From assembly GCA_020024465.1 (NCBI GenBank), contig JAHHTT010000001.1:153053-217052 (forward strand): DNA of 64,000 nt, in the 5' to 3' direction. The notes beneath the pieces are model-generated. The model had not been told where the DNA came from and did not search any database. It worked only from the letters and a program-made list of their open reading frames with translations. The DNA comes from Odoribacter sp. GTDB lineage: Bacteria; Bacteroidota; Bacteroidia; Bacteroidales; Marinifilaceae. Both the position numbers and the translations under genes were made by a program. Of the stretch, positions 1 through 8,275 are shown piece after piece. Position 1 is the stretch's first letter. Every line of letters starts with the position of its first letter.

Positions 1-50
1 CCATGCCAACACCCAAACAAATTACAATGACTCTGAATGTAGCATTTTAA
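1..50 (+). CDS. C-terminus of a SusC/RagA-like TonB-dependent receptor (partial)
   Basis: Only the last codons lie in the window. The frame from position 3 reads PTPKQITMTLNVAF and stops at TAA 48-50. A C-terminal strand of alternating hydrophobic residues ending in Phe is the usual end of an outer-membrane beta-barrel, and PTP-(K/R)-x(3)-(L/M)-x-LN-(V/L)-x-F is how SusC-family proteins typically finish. A SusD gene starts 14 bp later, as expected for a SusC/SusD pair. The assignment rests on this short tail and the neighbour. Confidence 0.75.
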   Translation, partial: MPTPKQITMTLNVAF

Positions 51-63
51 AACCGCAAAACAA

Positions 64-1569
64 ATGAAACCAGCCATTTATTCATACTGCCTACTTCTCA
101 TGCTGGCATCATGCCAGAACTTTCTGGAAGAAGCTCCTGATTCAACCTTGGACACCAAAATCGACAGCGAAGAAAAGATTGCGGAACTGCTCACCGGAGG
201 CTATCCGGATGCAAGCTACTTCGCTTTTCTGGAAGCAAGGACAGACAATGTTGAAGAACGGATAAACGGGAATCATTCCCGATTGAACGAAGCTATGTTT
301 TTTTGGGAAGATTACGAACAAAATGATCTTGACACTCCTTTAAACTACTGGAATGCATGCTACAAAGGAATTGCACATGCAAATCAGGCTTTGGAATGTC
401 TGGCACGATTCCCCAAAAACGACCGGACAAAAGCTCTTTATGGAGAAGCCTTCCTGTTAAGAGCTTACCTGCATTTTATGCTGGTCAATATCTGGGCGGA
501 ACCGTATTCTCCGGAAAAATCGACATCAGCACCGGGAATACCCTATCTTACCCGACCGGAAAAAGAGGCATTGCCTCAATATGACAGAATAACCGTAAAA
601 GAAGTTTACGATCATATCGAAAAAGACTTGAAACTCGGACTCTCCCTCGTTGACGACAATTTCTATCAAAATCCCAAATTCCATTTCAACAAGAAGGCTG
701 CCTATGCTTTTGCCTCAAGATTTTATCTGATGAAAGGAGAATGGGAGCTTGTCATAAAATACTCAGACTACGTATTGGGAAACAATCCGGGAGAACTGCT
801 CCGCAACTGGCAGAAATACAGCGATGAATTCTATTTTAACCGCAAACAATTATATACACGTTATGCCAGCAGTGAAGATCCTGCCAACCTTCTTCTCACA
901 ACAACAGAATCAAGAATTGCCAGAAATATGCCTGCTGAAAAGTATGGAGTGACCTCCAATACTGCCAATAAAATCTTTAACCAACACGGCATAGAGGGAA
1001 GCACTGATTTCAAAAAAATATTCATGGAACCACTTTTCCTTTTCAACTATGACATCGGACAAGTGAAAGATGCCCAATATATCGCTAAATTCGACGAACT
1101 GTCAACCTCAGGATATACGGGAAGCTATCCCAGAGATTTATATGTAACCAATGTATTGTTCACCACCGATGAAGTGATGTTCAACCGCATGGAAGCCTAT
1201 GTCATGAAAAACGAATACAACAGGGCGATCGATGATCTGAAACTCTACCTGAATGCAAAATATGGAATAACACTTGCATGCAGCAGAACTGACTATACCC
1301 AAACCAGCAGCAGCAATTACAAAATATATACTCCTTTTTATGGATTGAGTATCAAACAACTTGCAATGGTAAAGATTCTGACAGGTTTCAGACGTCAGGA
1401 GTTTTTACACGAAGGTCTGAGATGGTTCGATTTAAGACGTTTCTACATGCCTGTAACCCGTAAATCAAAATATTCGTTCTACCATCCATTGGAAAAAGAA
1501 GATCCCAGAAAACTATTGCAAATCCCGACCGAAGCGATAAAACAAGGTCTAACACCCAATCCCCGCTGA
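64..1569 (+). CDS. SusD/RagB-family surface lipoprotein
   Basis: This 501-aa protein has a lipoprotein signal peptide with the lipobox cysteine at about residue 17 (LASCQNF), followed by the FLEEAPDST segment typical of mature SusD N-termini. The middle is rich in TPR-like helices (AYLHFMLVNIWAEPYS, AYAFASRFYLMKGEW), and the C-terminal ERR-like stretch (EFLHEGLRWFDLRRF) is a strong family hallmark. SusD proteins cap the extracellular face of SusC TonB-dependent transporters and bind the imported ligand, which can be a glycan, peptide or other nutrient. It begins 14 bp after the SusC-like stop and heads a run of lipoproteins. No glycosidase accompanies it, so a carbohydrate ligand is not implied. 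The ligand is unknown. Confidence 0.93.
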   Translation: MKPAIYSYCLLLMLASCQNFLEEAPDSTLDTKIDSEEKIAELLTGGYPDASYFAFLEARTDNVEERINGNHSRLNEAMFFWEDYEQNDLDTPLNYWNACYKGIAHANQALECLARFPKNDRTKALYGEAFLLRAYLHFMLVNIWAEPYSPEKSTSAPGIPYLTRPEKEALPQYDRITVKEVYDHIEKDLKLGLSLVDDNFYQNPKFHFNKKAAYAFASRFYLMKGEWELVIKYSDYVLGNNPGELLRNWQKYSDEFYFNRKQLYTRYASSEDPANLLLTTTESRIARNMPAEKYGVTSNTANKIFNQHGIEGSTDFKKIFMEPLFLFNYDIGQVKDAQYIAKFDELSTSGYTGSYPRDLYVTNVLFTTDEVMFNRMEAYVMKNEYNRAIDDLKLYLNAKYGITLACSRTDYTQTSSSNYKIYTPFYGLSIKQLAMVKILTGFRRQEFLHEGLRWFDLRRFYMPVTRKSKYSFYHPLEKEDPRKLLQIPTEAIKQGLTPNPR

Positions 1570-1600
1570 CAACAATAGCATGTAACAAAAAAAAATACTC

Positions 1601-2599
1601 ATGAAAAAAAATATATCGAAAACGATCAGATATGTCCGACAAGGAATATTTATTCTTGCCACACTCATTAGCATCGCAGGCTGTTCGGAATCCGGATTAT
1701 CAGACAAGAGTGTAATCGGAATAGAAGGTACAACAGAACAAGTAACAGAACTAGACCAATGGATTCTGGAAACTTTTACCTCCCCGTATAACATAGAGAT
1801 CATTTATAGATGGAACAGAAATGAAGCTCAAGACGGAAGCTATACTTATCCGCCGGACCTCACAAAGGTAAAAAGCATTTTAGAAACCATCAAAGCGCTA
1901 TGGATTGACGTCTATACTCTGCCGGAATTAGGAGATGCCGACTTCTTCATCGAAAAAAATCCGATCAAGATTTATCTATATGGAGGGAAGAATCTGGATG
2001 CAAACGGAGTTGAACATCTATGCAACACTGAAAATACAACCAGAGAAATGTTTCTATACAATGTCAATGAATTTAATAAAAGCAACAAAGAACAGGTCTA
2101 TTTATTAATGAGAAGTGTCCACCACCAATATACCAGACTACTTATGGAGACATTGCCTTACAACAGGAATGCTTTCCTTAAGGTCAGCAGAAACCGGTAT
2201 CTGGAGTCGACCAAACTGATTGCCGAAATCTTCAAGGGACGTCCTCAAGGCATAGATCTCTTTGAACCTTCACCCTATGCCAACAAAAGAGGTTTCTTCA
2301 CATTCCATTCCTTTCTTTCACTGGAATCTGATTTTGCTGAAATAGCAAGCATAAAACTGACACATTCACAAAAAGATATAATGGATTTCTTGGAAGAAGC
2401 CAAAGAGCCGTATCAGGATCCTGCCAACCCCGATATACAGGCCCAATATGACGAAGATGCCAGACAGGCTTACAAAGAACTGACAGAAAAACTGGAATTC
2501 GTAGAAAACTACTTCAAAAAGACAGTGAAATTATCACTGAACCATTTACAAATTGTGAGCATAAAACAATTCAATAAATTTTTAAAGGAACAACAATAG
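1601..2599 (+). CDS. putative zinc-binding metallopeptidase-family lipoprotein with a degenerate active site
   Basis: This is a 332-aa lipoprotein with the lipobox cysteine near residue 28 (IAGCSES). The fold region from about residue 90 to 260 matches the Bacteroidota lipoproteins annotated 'putative zinc-binding metallopeptidase' that accompany SusCD and DUF4302 genes. In those the active site, as I remember it, reads HHEFAHIL. Here it is HHQYTRLL (residues 174-181), so the catalytic Glu is Gln176 and the second zinc His is Arg179. The third-ligand region survives as SDFAEIAS (Glu247). The protein is therefore probably not a peptidase and may act as a surface binding subunit. The gene is co-directional with susD (31-bp gap) and ends 1 bp before the next gene. 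Fold assignment is fairly sure; loss of activity is inferred from the motif. Confidence 0.82.
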   Translation: MKKNISKTIRYVRQGIFILATLISIAGCSESGLSDKSVIGIEGTTEQVTELDQWILETFTSPYNIEIIYRWNRNEAQDGSYTYPPDLTKVKSILETIKALWIDVYTLPELGDADFFIEKNPIKIYLYGGKNLDANGVEHLCNTENTTREMFLYNVNEFNKSNKEQVYLLMRSVHHQYTRLLMETLPYNRNAFLKVSRNRYLESTKLIAEIFKGRPQGIDLFEPSPYANKRGFFTFHSFLSLESDFAEIASIKLTHSQKDIMDFLEEAKEPYQDPANPDIQAQYDEDARQAYKELTEKLEFVENYFKKTVKLSLNHLQIVSIKQFNKFLKEQQ

Positions 2600-2600
2600 C

Positions 2601-3605
2601 ATGAAAAAAATTCTATATCTTATCTTGCTTACCACCTCATGCTTTTCATGCAAAGATGACAATATCTTTGATGAATCTCCTTCGCAAAGGACTGAAATGC
2701 ATATTAAAGCGCTGAAAAAAGAGTTGGTTGATTCACCTCACGGATGGCTAATGACCTATTTCCCAAAAACAGACTCACTGCTATTCTCCAATGTGGACGA
2801 AAATATCACATCATATGATTACAAAAACACATCCGGATACGGAGGACATTGTTTCGCCTTAAAATTTCATGAAGATGGAACTTTGGAATCTACAGCTGAT
2901 TTCGATTCTGAAAGCATGACCCAAAGTATCAAGAGTGAATATTCCATAGGACAGAACACCTATACACAATTGTCATTCACAACTTACAGCTATATCCACC
3001 GCCTGACCAACAACAACTTTTCAGGCAGCTCCGACTTCCTCTATTTCGGGAAGAATCAGAAAGGAGAACTGATTTTCCGGACAGCTTCATATATTGAACC
3101 AGCCCGGGAATATATTGTCCTGACCAAATTAAAAAGCGAAGACAAGGACACCTGCGAACTCAAAAAATCTTATGATAATACATTGTTTTTCAGAGAAATG
3201 AAATCTCCGAGACTGATTATCAGAAAGGCAGACAGAATCCTTTTCAAAAGCGATATGAAAAAAAGAGAGGCAAACGGCGATGAAGGTGTACGTCGCTATC
3301 ATCTGTTCCTATTTGCAAAAGAACCACCCTACATCCCTGATGAATTTCCTCCCAAAGTAGTCGGATTAGGCTCCGGATATGTAGGAACTCCCGAAGGTTT
3401 GTCATTCCGGGCGGGAATCAGATACAGCACCAAGTATATATTCTACGACTTCATCAGAGAAAAAGAACGCTTTGTCTGTGAACTGGTAAAAGTATACGAT
3501 CAATATACCCAAACCGAATATATCACCAGCAAACACCTGGAACCTAAGGGAGAACCGACCGGTATTGTAGCAGAAATATATGATGATCCAAGTATTAAAA
3601 TTTAA
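2601..3605 (+). CDS. DUF4302-family surface lipoprotein
   Basis: This 334-aa lipoprotein has its lipobox cysteine at residue 17 followed directly by KDD. That fits the Bacteroidota lipoprotein export signal of acidic residues after the +1 Cys and suggests surface exposure. The early segment with SPHGWLMTYFP, followed by beta-rich repeats (GGHCFALKFHEDGTL), is characteristic of DUF4302 proteins. These are usually found beside SusD and the zinc-metallopeptidase-like lipoprotein, as here. The start codon lies 1 bp after the preceding stop, indicating translational coupling. The biochemical function of the family is unknown; it is presumably an accessory subunit of the SusCD importer. Confidence 0.85.
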   Translation: MKKILYLILLTTSCFSCKDDNIFDESPSQRTEMHIKALKKELVDSPHGWLMTYFPKTDSLLFSNVDENITSYDYKNTSGYGGHCFALKFHEDGTLESTADFDSESMTQSIKSEYSIGQNTYTQLSFTTYSYIHRLTNNNFSGSSDFLYFGKNQKGELIFRTASYIEPAREYIVLTKLKSEDKDTCELKKSYDNTLFFREMKSPRLIIRKADRILFKSDMKKREANGDEGVRRYHLFLFAKEPPYIPDEFPPKVVGLGSGYVGTPEGLSFRAGIRYSTKYIFYDFIREKERFVCELVKVYDQYTQTEYITSKHLEPKGEPTGIVAEIYDDPSIKI

Positions 3606-3616
3606 AACAATCCAAT

Positions 3617-4237
3617 ATGAAATACCAACTTCTTATTTTAGGTCTGCTGATAGCAACTTCATGCAACAAGGTAAAAGAAGACACTCCAATAGAAGAAGAC
3701 TATGAAAGCCTTTTCCCGGACAAAGGGATTGAAAAGCCTGAGATAGAACGGGGCGATATGACCATTCATTTAGGAAATCCGGAAATGACACAAGAAAACT
3801 ATGTGTACCCGGGAGTAGAATTTCCTTATGAAGCGGAAAAATATAATGTAATACTAACGTGCCAGTTTTTGGAAAAAAATCAGGACAATGGCCTTATCAG
3901 CGATGAAAATATCAGTTCCCGTTATGAAATAAGATATATAAATGAGAAAAAAGAATTGATAACCATCACTACCAAAAGGTCCCAAGAGTTGGAAGATGCA
4001 CAGATAATGAAAAATGGGAAAGAGCTGACAGTTCAATTTACGGTCTACTCCGGACACCCCTTATATCTTTGCGTTACAGGACTCGGCCCTAGAGAATCCA
4101 GTGTGAAAGCCAAAATAAAAGCAGTTTCGACAGACGATCTGATCACTCCTCCTGAACTGCAAACAGAACTGTTCCAAAACAATGAGGGAATAGACAAACT
4201 TGAAACTCCTTATTGTGAATATTTTATTTTACCATAA
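3617..4237 (+). CDS. uncharacterised lipoprotein of the SusCD operon
   Basis: This is a 206-aa lipoprotein with the lipobox cysteine at residue 16 (IATSCNK). After an acidic linker (residues 20-40) the rest looks beta-rich, with alternating hydrophobic strands such as KYNVILTCQF and ELTVQFTVYSGH. No catalytic motif is visible and I cannot name a family. It lies 11 bp after the DUF4302 gene and 14 bp before the DUF4856 gene, in the same operon, so it is probably another outer-surface accessory protein. It may adopt an immunoglobulin-like or transthyretin-like fold. Confidence 0.7.
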   Translation: MKYQLLILGLLIATSCNKVKEDTPIEEDYESLFPDKGIEKPEIERGDMTIHLGNPEMTQENYVYPGVEFPYEAEKYNVILTCQFLEKNQDNGLISDENISSRYEIRYINEKKELITITTKRSQELEDAQIMKNGKELTVQFTVYSGHPLYLCVTGLGPRESSVKAKIKAVSTDDLITPPELQTELFQNNEGIDKLETPYCEYFILP

Positions 4238-4251
4238 ACAGAATATAGAAC

Positions 4252-5430
4252 ATGAAACTATCAATAAAGACAATCATCCTTTGCATATCATTCATACCCT
4301 TAGCATGCTATGATGGAATAAATGAGACCGTAGAGAGTGGCTATCAACTACCACTTCTTCCAGAACTTACATACAAATTTTCCAGAAATGGAGAAAGCAG
4401 TGTCAATCTTCAGGAATGCAAATTGCTAAAAACTCCCATTGACAATATTTTTTCAGTATACATGAATAATGCCAGAATGGGAAGAGGAGACTATGACGAA
4501 GCTCTCTTACTTTTCAAAAATGGAGAATACGGTCAGAAGCCCGAAGAGGAAATTGCCCTATCCTCCTCTCATAAAGCAGATCGGGAGAAAATATTGAATG
4601 ACTTCCGGAAATGGTTTGACATATCAGCCCGTATATCGGGGAAAGATGCGCCCAAACCCAATGACATACGAAATACGGAGGCTCAACAAGGAATTTCAGG
4701 ATTTGTCGGAAGAAATATCGGCGACAAAGATGTATGTTTTGTAGATGAAAAAGGTTTTGCCCCTGCGGAAATTTTTTACTATGCCGTAAAGGGAGCAATT
4801 TATCTGGACAAAATTGTCAACAGACATCTACACCCAGATACTTTGAAAAATGAAATAATCACACATAACCATGATCTGACACAATTGGAACAAGGACATA
4901 ATTATACAGCATTAGAACACCATTGGGATCTGGCCTACGGATACTATGACATTCTGAAAGAATTGGCTGAATCCGATGGTCTTCCGGCATTAAAAGGAAC
5001 ACAAAAACAGATATTCAATTCGTTCGCCAGAGGACGAATGAAAATGAAATATTCATTGCATGATGAAATCAAGCTACATGCCGACACGATAAGAGTAGAG
5101 ATAGCCAAAGTCTTTGCAGCAAGAGCCATCAATTCACTTATCGGAGTCAATACTTATGCCAATATTAATGACAATATCAAATATGCCTTCCGTCTGATTT
5201 CACAGGCCTACGGTATGATTTACGCCTTACAATTCGCGACGGACAGAGAAGGCAATCCTATAATAACTTACGAAGAAACCACAAGTATTTTACAAAAGCT
5301 GGAACAAGGGCATGGATTATGGGATAAGGAAAGGCTTACCGGCAATGAATCCCAAGAAGGTTCTTTAAGGCAAATAGCCTCTTTAATAGAAAAAAAATTC
5401 GGACTATCACTCAATGAATTTAAAAAATAA
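4252..5430 (+). CDS. DUF4856-family lipoprotein (imelysin-like)
   Basis: This 392-aa lipoprotein has its lipobox cysteine at residue 19 (PLACYDG). It is mostly helical and carries the segment YTALEHHWDLAYGYYD at residues 219-234. This matches the DUF4856 signature that I remember as EHHWDEA(F/Y)GY, except that the acidic residue after Asp226 is Leu227. DUF4856 resembles imelysin/EfeO-type proteins associated with metal uptake, so a metal- or ligand-binding role at the cell surface is possible but unproven. It is embedded in the lipoprotein operon, 14 bp after the previous stop and 3 bp before the next start. Confidence 0.8.
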   Translation: MKLSIKTIILCISFIPLACYDGINETVESGYQLPLLPELTYKFSRNGESSVNLQECKLLKTPIDNIFSVYMNNARMGRGDYDEALLLFKNGEYGQKPEEEIALSSSHKADREKILNDFRKWFDISARISGKDAPKPNDIRNTEAQQGISGFVGRNIGDKDVCFVDEKGFAPAEIFYYAVKGAIYLDKIVNRHLHPDTLKNEIITHNHDLTQLEQGHNYTALEHHWDLAYGYYDILKELAESDGLPALKGTQKQIFNSFARGRMKMKYSLHDEIKLHADTIRVEIAKVFAARAINSLIGVNTYANINDNIKYAFRLISQAYGMIYALQFATDREGNPIITYEETTSILQKLEQGHGLWDKERLTGNESQEGSLRQIASLIEKKFGLSLNEFKK

Positions 5431-5433
5431 AAG

Positions 5434-6606
5434 ATGAAAGAAAAAAGCATTATTACCCATTATAGCACAACAAGCATGTTCGTTTTGTTTATTCTGTTCT
5501 GTTTTTCAGGCATGTCAAGCACATATGCCCAAGAGAATCTGATTGACAACGGAGATTTTGAAGGTAATTGGAGTGGCTCCATGTTTGACAGAAAACCGGC
5601 CGGCTGGAATGTCAACGGAGCAAGCATCGCAGACAGAAAAGAAAATTGTCCAGAAGGAAACGGCCAGACTTGTCTTATGGCTTACTTAAACGGAGGTTCC
5701 ATCAGCCAGAGCGATAAATCAGCCGATGGCTGGAGAACCGGTGTCATCGATGTAGAAGAAGGAGTAACCTATCACCTGAGCCTCTGGTGCAAGACAAATG
5801 TCAACATCAGCCTCGGTGTGATTTTTAACCTCCATCAAAAGACCATTGATGATGAAATTTATAAAGACAGAATAGAATGCCGATTTGACCTAACTTCCAA
5901 TGGATGGGTAAAAATGGAAAAAGACATTATAATACCTACAGGAAAAAACATCAATGTAACATCATTTAGTATTTCTATCCCCAGTAAATATACAAGCGGC
6001 GGTGAGTTACTGATAGACAATATCTCACTCACCAAAAAGCAAACCGACAATCCCAATGTGGACACAAAACCTGAAAGACCGAAAAATGTCAAGTATACAC
6101 CCTATCAACGCGAAATTACAGTGAAATGGTCTGCAACAGAAGATAAAGAGATCACTTATGAAATACAGGCCAACGGCAAGACTTATTCCGACCTCAAAAG
6201 CAATATGTTCACCATTGAAGATCTTTCTCCACACCAAATGTATAAGGTACAGATATTTGCTGTCAAAAACGGAGTAAAATCGGATGAGGAAAGCCAAAAT
6301 ATCCTGACCCAAGACTATGAAAAGTCTAAAGAATCAGATGAACGAATACCCTACTTGTATACAATTGAAAAAAACGGTTCGTGTAAAGGAAGATTTCTGA
6401 AACTATACTATAATGATTTGGCCAATCCCAACGCAATAATAACTTACAAATTGGACGGAAAATCCATTACCCCTAAAAACAGAATCCTGGAATTCCCTGC
6501 ATTTGAAGGCAATTACAAACGGTTCATGCTGGAAATACACATTGACGAAGGCAATGACTACGAATGGGACATTATATACAATGAACTTAGCGTTCAAAAT
6601 TTTTAG
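5434..6606 (+). CDS. secreted protein with a carbohydrate-binding-like domain and a fibronectin type III domain
   Basis: The 390-aa product has an N-terminal hydrophobic signal (about residues 12-30) ending at an AQ-type signal peptidase I site rather than a lipobox. The mature start NLIDNGDFEG and the following jelly-roll-like region to about residue 205 resemble CBM4/9-type modules (GWNVNG, GVTYHLSLWCK, GELLIDNISL). A fibronectin type III domain follows at about residues 212-295 (RPKNVKYTPYQREITVKWSA, YKVQIFAV). The last roughly 90 residues are unassigned and beta-rich. It is the only member of the operon without a lipid anchor, so it may be secreted or retained through the surface complex. 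No glycosidase domain is visible; the binding specificity is unknown. Confidence 0.72.
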   Translation: MKEKSIITHYSTTSMFVLFILFCFSGMSSTYAQENLIDNGDFEGNWSGSMFDRKPAGWNVNGASIADRKENCPEGNGQTCLMAYLNGGSISQSDKSADGWRTGVIDVEEGVTYHLSLWCKTNVNISLGVIFNLHQKTIDDEIYKDRIECRFDLTSNGWVKMEKDIIIPTGKNINVTSFSISIPSKYTSGGELLIDNISLTKKQTDNPNVDTKPERPKNVKYTPYQREITVKWSATEDKEITYEIQANGKTYSDLKSNMFTIEDLSPHQMYKVQIFAVKNGVKSDEESQNILTQDYEKSKESDERIPYLYTIEKNGSCKGRFLKLYYNDLANPNAIITYKLDGKSITPKNRILEFPAFEGNYKRFMLEIHIDEGNDYEWDIIYNELSVQNF

Positions 6607-6626
6607 ACCTCATAAATTACCGAAAC

Positions 6627-7565
6627 ATGAATAAGAGAATACTATTCGGACTGATTATCTGCTGTGCATCGGGCTTTATCGGATGCGAAGACGAAAATGA
6701 AACATTTCCAGACATTCAGATTGGACAAAACATCAATATGGACGAATTATACCTTAATAAAAACACAGAAAAAAAGATTCTGCTATCAGGAGGAAACGGG
6801 AAATACATAGTCAATATAGAAGATTCACGAATAGCTTCAGCATCAATCAGTATGGATACTTTGAAAGTCTCCGGTCTGTATGAAGGAGAAACTTTTGCCA
6901 CCATACTTTCACATGACAAGAAAAAAAAGCTCAAAATCTGCATCACTTACCCAGAACTGAGTATCAGCCACACTTCCATTAATTTGGTTCCTAAAGAAAT
7001 AAGCCGATATATCAGCATCACTGGAGGCGGCGAACTGGTAAATCTACAAAAAGAAGATCCTGCCGGAGTTGTTGACATTAAATGGGATTATTCAACAGGC
7101 ATCTTAGAATTGTATCCCAATTACGAAGGGAAAGCAAGTATTACGGCAATATCACAGAATGGCAGTGAAAAAAAGACCATCCAGATAAAAGTAAAACCTA
7201 AAGGCGAACTGCATGTTCCCGGATGGTATACAACCAGAGAACAATCATATTATTCCATAATAAACAATAGAATGATTGTCAAAAGCAAGAAAAAAGGTAT
7301 CTGGATTTTCGATTCAACCCACCCGAACGGAGAGCGAGGAGGAGGTTATACTCCCAAAGAGCCAGGAGTCATGCTAATTGCACCGATATCAACTCCGGTA
7401 TTAGGAGATTCGCTTGAAATTGAGGTTGTGAAAAATACATTCCCGAAAAAAGAGGAAAACAATATTACTGTCGGAAAACATCATCTTCTTGTAGATGAAA
7501 TAAATGAAACAAACATCCAGTTATTAGGAAAAGGAATGAAGCTACTACTTCCATACAAAAAATAA
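6627..7565 (+). CDS. surface lipoprotein with bacterial Ig-like repeats
   Basis: This 312-aa lipoprotein has its lipobox cysteine at residue 20 followed by EDEN, an acidic export signal consistent with surface display. Two Ig-like (BIG2-like) repeats are visible at about residues 28-110 and 112-195. Each has the pattern of a strand, a glycine-rich turn and a closing strand (KILLSGGNGKYIVNI; SRYISITGGGELVNL). The C-terminal 110 residues are unassigned. It follows the CBM/FnIII protein by 20 bp and appears to be the last codon-usage-matched member of the operon. It probably acts as a spacer or binding subunit of the import complex. Confidence 0.72.
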   Translation: MNKRILFGLIICCASGFIGCEDENETFPDIQIGQNINMDELYLNKNTEKKILLSGGNGKYIVNIEDSRIASASISMDTLKVSGLYEGETFATILSHDKKKKLKICITYPELSISHTSINLVPKEISRYISITGGGELVNLQKEDPAGVVDIKWDYSTGILELYPNYEGKASITAISQNGSEKKTIQIKVKPKGELHVPGWYTTREQSYYSIINNRMIVKSKKKGIWIFDSTHPNGERGGGYTPKEPGVMLIAPISTPVLGDSLEIEVVKNTFPKKEENNITVGKHHLLVDEINETNIQLLGKGMKLLLPYKK

Positions 7566-7617
7566 AAAACTTAAAATATGATTTGATAAAACATTATTAA
7601 TACTCTGTAATATCACG

Positions 7618-8022
7618 ATGAAAAAATATTTATGTTTGGTTGTATATGCTATTGTCTTTTTTTCCTGTACGAGTAAAGACGGGGATTGGGAGCCAATGGA
7701 GTGGAAGGTAGATGCTTCAGCATATCTTAAAAAGGATCACATAGCAGTTCCAGAAAGTGGAGGAGTTTATACGTTGTTCTGTAATAATTATGCTACTTTT
7801 TGGTTGTCTTCTGTGTTTGAAGACAGTGTGCAAATTGAAACGGACAGTACTGCGGGAAGTGCTGCAAAAGGCATATGGAGTTCTATTGAAATACGCAAAA
7901 ATGCAATGATAGTTGTTATTTCTCCCAATGGCGGCAATCTAAATAGGTGTCTGGCTGTTACTCCTACTGCAGGGGATGTTTTTTCTTCTTTTATCTTTAA
8001 TCAAAAAGGAAAAGAAGATTGA
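7618..8022 (+). CDS. small BACON-like lipoprotein with atypical codon usage
   Basis: This 134-aa lipoprotein has its lipobox cysteine at residue 17 (FFSCTSK), then an acidic stretch and a single beta-rich domain (VPESGGVYTLFCNNY) resembling BACON or other Ig-like surface domains. The upstream genes favour A and C at third positions. This gene is visibly T- and G-rich (for example gttgtatatgctattgtc), which suggests a different origin. It is separated from the previous gene by 52 bp, may belong to the same transcript and ends before the promoter at 8036. Function unknown. Confidence 0.65.
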   Translation: MKKYLCLVVYAIVFFSCTSKDGDWEPMEWKVDASAYLKKDHIAVPESGGVYTLFCNNYATFWLSSVFEDSVQIETDSTAGSAAKGIWSSIEIRKNAMIVVISPNGGNLNRCLAVTPTAGDVFSSFIFNQKGKED

Positions 8023-8035
8023 TATATTACTGGTC

Positions 8036-8066
8036 TTTGTAAAATAGATTTTGGTTTATACTTTTG
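8036..8066 (+). promoter_or_regulatory. Bacteroidota-type promoter reading into a region without a credible gene
   Basis: TTTG at 8036-8039 and TACTTTTG at 8059-8066 are separated by 19 bp, an exact match to the TTTG-N19-21-TAnnTTTG pattern. Transcription would begin near 8073 and meet the terminator at 8227. Confidence 0.6.
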
Positions 8067-8122
8067 TCTATATATTCAAAACAAACTAAATCTGTTGACA
8101 TTGCCAACATAATAAATATGCT

Positions 8123-8155
8123 GGCGAAAAGAAGAATACTGTTTTTCTTTTCGCC
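8123..8155. repeat. inverted repeat (hairpin) within the candidate small RNA
   Basis: The arms at 8123-8133 and 8145-8155 are perfectly complementary over 11 bp around a short A/T-rich loop. There is no U-tract on either side, so this is not a standard terminator. Confidence 0.7.
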
Positions 8156-8226
8156 GTCACTTCAAATACATCTGAATCACAAAACTTCTGCAATCAGTCA
8201 TATTACATTACAAATTAAAACAAACG

Positions 8227-8250
8227 AAGAGGGTGTGTCACCCTCTTTTC
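8227..8250 (+). terminator. intrinsic terminator
   Basis: A perfect 9-bp stem (AAGAGGGTG / CACCCTCTT, 8227-8235 and 8239-8247) with a 3-nt loop runs into a T-rich tail. It sits between the plus-strand operon or candidate RNA and the convergent queA gene. Confidence 0.75.
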
Positions 8251-8275
8251 TTCAGATATTACACGAAATCAAGCT

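Larger units (their letters stand above)
8073..8250 (+). ncRNA. candidate small RNA
   Basis: This is the predicted transcript between the promoter at 8036-8066 and the intrinsic terminator at 8227-8247. It contains a long internal hairpin: GGCGAAAAGAA at 8123-8133 pairs with TTCTTTTCGCC at 8145-8155, extendable inward by one G-U and one A-T pair. No ORF with an ATG and ribosome-binding site fits inside it. The call is inference from the architecture; conservation is unknown. It could instead be a trailing regulatory region of the lipoprotein operon. Confidence 0.4.
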
